Shown: positions 15,929-18,374 of the stretch, in pieces
How the letters are laid out: each line of letters begins with the position of its first letter
How positions within the stretch are numbered: position 1 is the stretch's first letter
Source: Gracilaria vermiculophylla
Lineage: Eukaryota; Rhodophyta; Florideophyceae; Gracilariales; Gracilariaceae
Direction of reading: 5' to 3'
NCBI GenBank assembly: GCA_019155205.2
Contig: JAHNZQ020000004.1
Coordinates: 5,064,900-5,083,273 of the forward strand
Length of the DNA: 18,374 nt
Notes under the pieces: model-generated
Database searches by the model: none
Seen by the model: the letters and a program-made list of their open reading frames with translations, nothing else
What the model was told of the DNA's origin: nothing
Translations under genes and position numbers: made by a program

Positions 15929-17226
15929 TACAGTGCGTTTCGAAAACATAGTGTTTATCAAAAACATATTACCCCACAAAACTGCGCCAAAACTGTACTG
16001 TAGACTAGATTTTGCACATATCCTAGACAGAATCGTTTCAAAAAGATATGTACACCGTCTTCTTTCTAGTAAAAATGGCTCGAGGCCCGCCACTTTCCAA
16101 GCAAGAACAGCTTCAAATCGTAAAGTTAAACGCCTAGAAAAAAAATTCCTAAAGTGCTATCGCTAAAACGTTAAAGCGTTCTAGGGTTACAATTGCTACT
16201 TTTCTCAAAAACCCGACTCTTCATGGATTAAAACGATCTCCGGGACGCCCAAAAAAGCTCAGCTCAGCAAATGAAAGAAAAATAAAAACCAGTTGTGCAG
16301 AGCAAAAGTATAGCGCAATGCATTTGGAAAAAATCTCAATCTCAACGTTTCTAAATCTACTATATGTAGACAGATAAACAACACAAAATTTTTTAAATCT
16401 AAAAAATGAAAAACATTCTTTCTTTAAAACCATTACAAGCAAAAGAAAGTTGACTGGTGTGTTTGAAAAGCTTACTGGAAAAAAGAATGGGAAAAAAATT
16501 TTTTTATCGCGAAAGGGTCAGTTTGGGCGCATCAGATTGCTATAATTTCTATTGTAACGATCTTCGCAAGGAACCTCATACATTTTATACCGGGCATTCA
16601 AATGGAGGCTATGAAATGGTTTCGGAGGGCATTTCTAAAAAACTTTTAGCGGAAATTGTTTTTATTGAAACGAGCATGAATGCAGAAAAATATCAAGAAG
16701 TTTTCTTACAAGTATTTAGTATCGTCTGGTTTATGTTTCCATGATGAAAATTTCATTTTTCAACAGAATAATCCGCGTGTTTACACTTCATTTTTTATTT
16801 AAAAAACGGGCTACAGCAGTTTGACGCATCGGTTTTAGAGTAGCCGGCGAGCTCATAAGATTGAAACCCATTTGAAAACGTTCAGGAACTGCTGGCGAGG
16901 ATGTTTTATGCGCATGGAAGGCAATTTAAGATAGTTATTGAACTCAAAAACTGTCTTAAAAATTGGTGGAAATCTATGAGAGTTTCAAATGTGGAAAAGT
17001 ACATCACTTTGATGCGGAAACGTTGCGTTAGCGTTATACAGTAAAAAGGATGCAATATAAACAAGGGAGTGCCACGCAGTAAAGATATGCAGTTGATGTT
17101 CATATGTTTTTGAAACGGTTTTTTTAATTTACTTTTCTCTGTATCCTATTTTTGTAGGCGTACAGTATACATTTGGTAGGTTTTTTAGATTTCACAGCAT
17201 GTCGTATGTTTTTAAAACAGTCTGTA
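15929..17226 (+). mobile_element. Degenerate Tc1/mariner transposon with IR/DR-type ends
   Basis: The element is about 1298 bp including flanking TA, the usual Tc1 size. The left end starts TACAGTGCGTTTCGAAAACA at 15929. The right end, reverse-complemented from 17226, starts TACAGACTGTTTTAAAAACA. Both outer ends begin with TA, the target dinucleotide of this family. An inner copy of the motif lies on each side: CGTTTCAAAAAGATATG at 16034-16050, and its inverse CATATGTTTTTGAAACG at 17101-17117. Each is about 100 bases from the outer copy. This is the inverted-repeat/direct-repeat layout of some Tc1 relatives. The enclosed transposase is dead. Confidence 0.85.
16075..17065 (+). pseudogene. Tc1/mariner transposase, inactivated by stops and frameshifts
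   Basis: The ATG at 16075 opens a recognisable N-terminus (MARGPPLSKQEQLQIVKLNA), then stops TAG at 16135 and TAA at 16150 interrupt it. The helix-turn-helix and GRPKK segment follow in the same frame (LKRSPGRPKKLSSANERKI). The catalytic part continues in other frames: HDLRKEP-like text seen as NDLRKEPHTFY, then MNAEKYQE (about 16550-16710), NFIFQQNNP (about 16749), and NPFENVQELLARMF with GRQFKIVIELK (about 16865-16950). Tc1 transposases use a DDE/D triad. Here the first Asp region is altered, the second reads QQNN instead of QQDN, and only the final Glu remains recognisable. At least three frameshifts exist. It cannot encode an active enzyme. Confidence 0.9.
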
Positions 17227-18123
17227 CATCTAGAATGGCTGTCAGATCTTGTGCAATAGTTGAGATTATAAAAAAAACTCCAAATACGACAGAATAGAAA
17301 TCATTTACTTAGCAACAAAACAAATACAAGAATTTGCAGTTAATGAAAGAAACTAATGTATAAGATGTACAAAAAATCAATGCTTTGCACAAGACCTCAC
17401 GTATTGTGCATGGTCATTGATCTTTCACCCAAGCCAATCTGATGGAAAAGAACTGCAACAGCCTTGTGCAGCCCTGTACGCTTCTTTTTATTACATTGGT
17501 TGTGCAATGTTTCTTGTTTTTGTGGTTTTCTGTCTATAATGCAAAAACTTTTAGCGCTGCAGCGAGAAAGCAGAAAAACTTTTAAATGCCTTAAGGATCG
17601 TTTATAGACAACACTACTGAACCACAGCATGACTTTGTAGACACTGCGCTCTAAAAGCTCTTGTAAATTTGATTAAAGCCTATAAGTATTAATCGCCTAT
17701 GCTAAGTGTGTTGTCAGCGTGGACGAAATAGCATATCAGCTATCACGATTCAGCAACGTATGCATGATGAGAAAACCACGTAAAAGGTGCTGACATTTTA
17801 TCTAGAAAACACCACATTTACTGTTTTTTGTGAATGTTTGCTTGAAAACTAAACTGACATTATGATAAGAATTCTGGCACATTCGAATGCCTATCTGTAA
17901 ACTAGAAATGACACAGAACTTGGTTGTTGAAATGCACGCCCGCTTTTTGGGGTATTCTCGCATACTGGCTCGTACTAGGGAATGTGCAGGAGAGTATTGA
18001 TGTGACTTAGTACTGCCGGGTATTTGTTTATGGGGAAATTACCTATTTATTTAATTGCCACTATAGTATTTGTGGGCGCCGGCATCTTCGCTACCACCCC
18101 CAGTAAAGGGTACCCAAGGTTCC
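17227..18123. other. AT-rich right flank without a gene
   Basis: About 900 bases lie between the Tc1 element and the right inverted-repeat arm. The only frame of note (17397-17630, minus, 77 codons) has no recognised motif. Composition matches the left flank, but the two flanks are not homologous to each other. Nothing else was seen. Confidence 0.5.
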
Positions 18124-18292
18124 TGTAGTGCAATGGCCCGTCGAGGGTATGCCGCAACAGCGGTCTTCATAAGAATTTGATCCGCTCCCGGCTGCCACAA
18201 CCGTGGTTATGAATAGTATTAGCTTCACTAGCCCCATTTGGGGGTGCCCCTAGGAAGGGTAGTAATTGTGGCCTCGTGTGCCGATATTGGCC
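18124..18292. repeat. Right arm of the long inverted repeat
   Basis: This is the reverse complement of 1-169. The inner part nearest 18124 is the more diverged, and the outer part is nearly identical, including the mirrored blocks CCACAACCGTGG and GTGCCGATATTGGCC. A further 82 bases (18293-18374) continue to the end of the window. They are GC-rich with no gene seen, and cannot be compared with the left side because that lies outside the window. Confidence 0.93.
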
Positions 18293-18374
18293 CGATGACG
18301 GGTGCGCCGTGACAAGCCTGCCACGGTTGCACATCTGTACTACAGTAGCCGGCCTTGCCGGGTGGCTAGATATT

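Noticed and set aside
1..18374. The whole window as a cargo-carrying giant transposon
   Set aside because: No encoded active transposase was found, a target duplication cannot be seen because the left edge is cut, and the cargo is ordinary housekeeping genes.

Overview
The window is a piece of nuclear DNA from a plastid-bearing, intron-poor eukaryote, most likely an alga and possibly a red alga. This is inferred from a plastid-type phosphoglycerate kinase with a transit-peptide-like leader, other genes of clearly eukaryotic type (a RING-containing SNF2 protein of the SHPRH kind, a nuclear uracil-DNA glycosylase, an F-box protein), long uninterrupted reading frames, and only two short GT-AG introns (80 and 71 bp). 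No operon signals, tRNA, rRNA or CRISPR array were seen. The species cannot be fixed from the sequence.

Layout. Bases 1-169 and 18124-18292 form an inverted repeat of about 169 bp, roughly 93% identical by eye, so nearly the whole window lies between two inverted arms. After an AT-rich left flank come an orphan multi-pass membrane protein (1269-2828, +) and plastid phosphoglycerate kinase (3444-4811, +). Next is a 2.4 kb stretch with no supportable gene, ending in a perfect 28-bp tandem duplication. It is followed by a 1231-residue SHPRH-like SNF2/RING protein (10892-7197, -). A divergent spacer separates that gene from an F-box gene with one intron (11786-12231, +), whose 3' part looks broken or unresolved. 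Uracil-DNA glycosylase (13131-14021, +) then converges, with a 38-bp gap, on a DnaJ-type zinc-finger protein without a J domain (14650-14060, -). Upstream of that lies an unrecognised two-exon cysteine-rich, membrane-segment protein (15540-14933, -). A dead Tc1/mariner transposon of about 1.3 kb (15929-17226) and an AT-rich right flank complete the window.

How the genes relate. Eukaryotic neighbours need not share a pathway, and the membrane protein, PGK and the DnaJ-like protein show no link. The SHPRH-like protein and UNG do share a theme. SHPRH-type proteins ubiquitinate PCNA at stalled forks, and this UNG carries a PCNA-interacting peptide and an RPA32-binding-like helix, with a perfect E2F-type site about 270 bp upstream. 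This fits replication-coupled base-excision repair. The most interesting points are the long inverted arms, the UNG docking motifs and altered minor-groove loop, the IR/DR layout of the dead Tc1 element, the broken F-box/zinc gene, and the orphan proteins.
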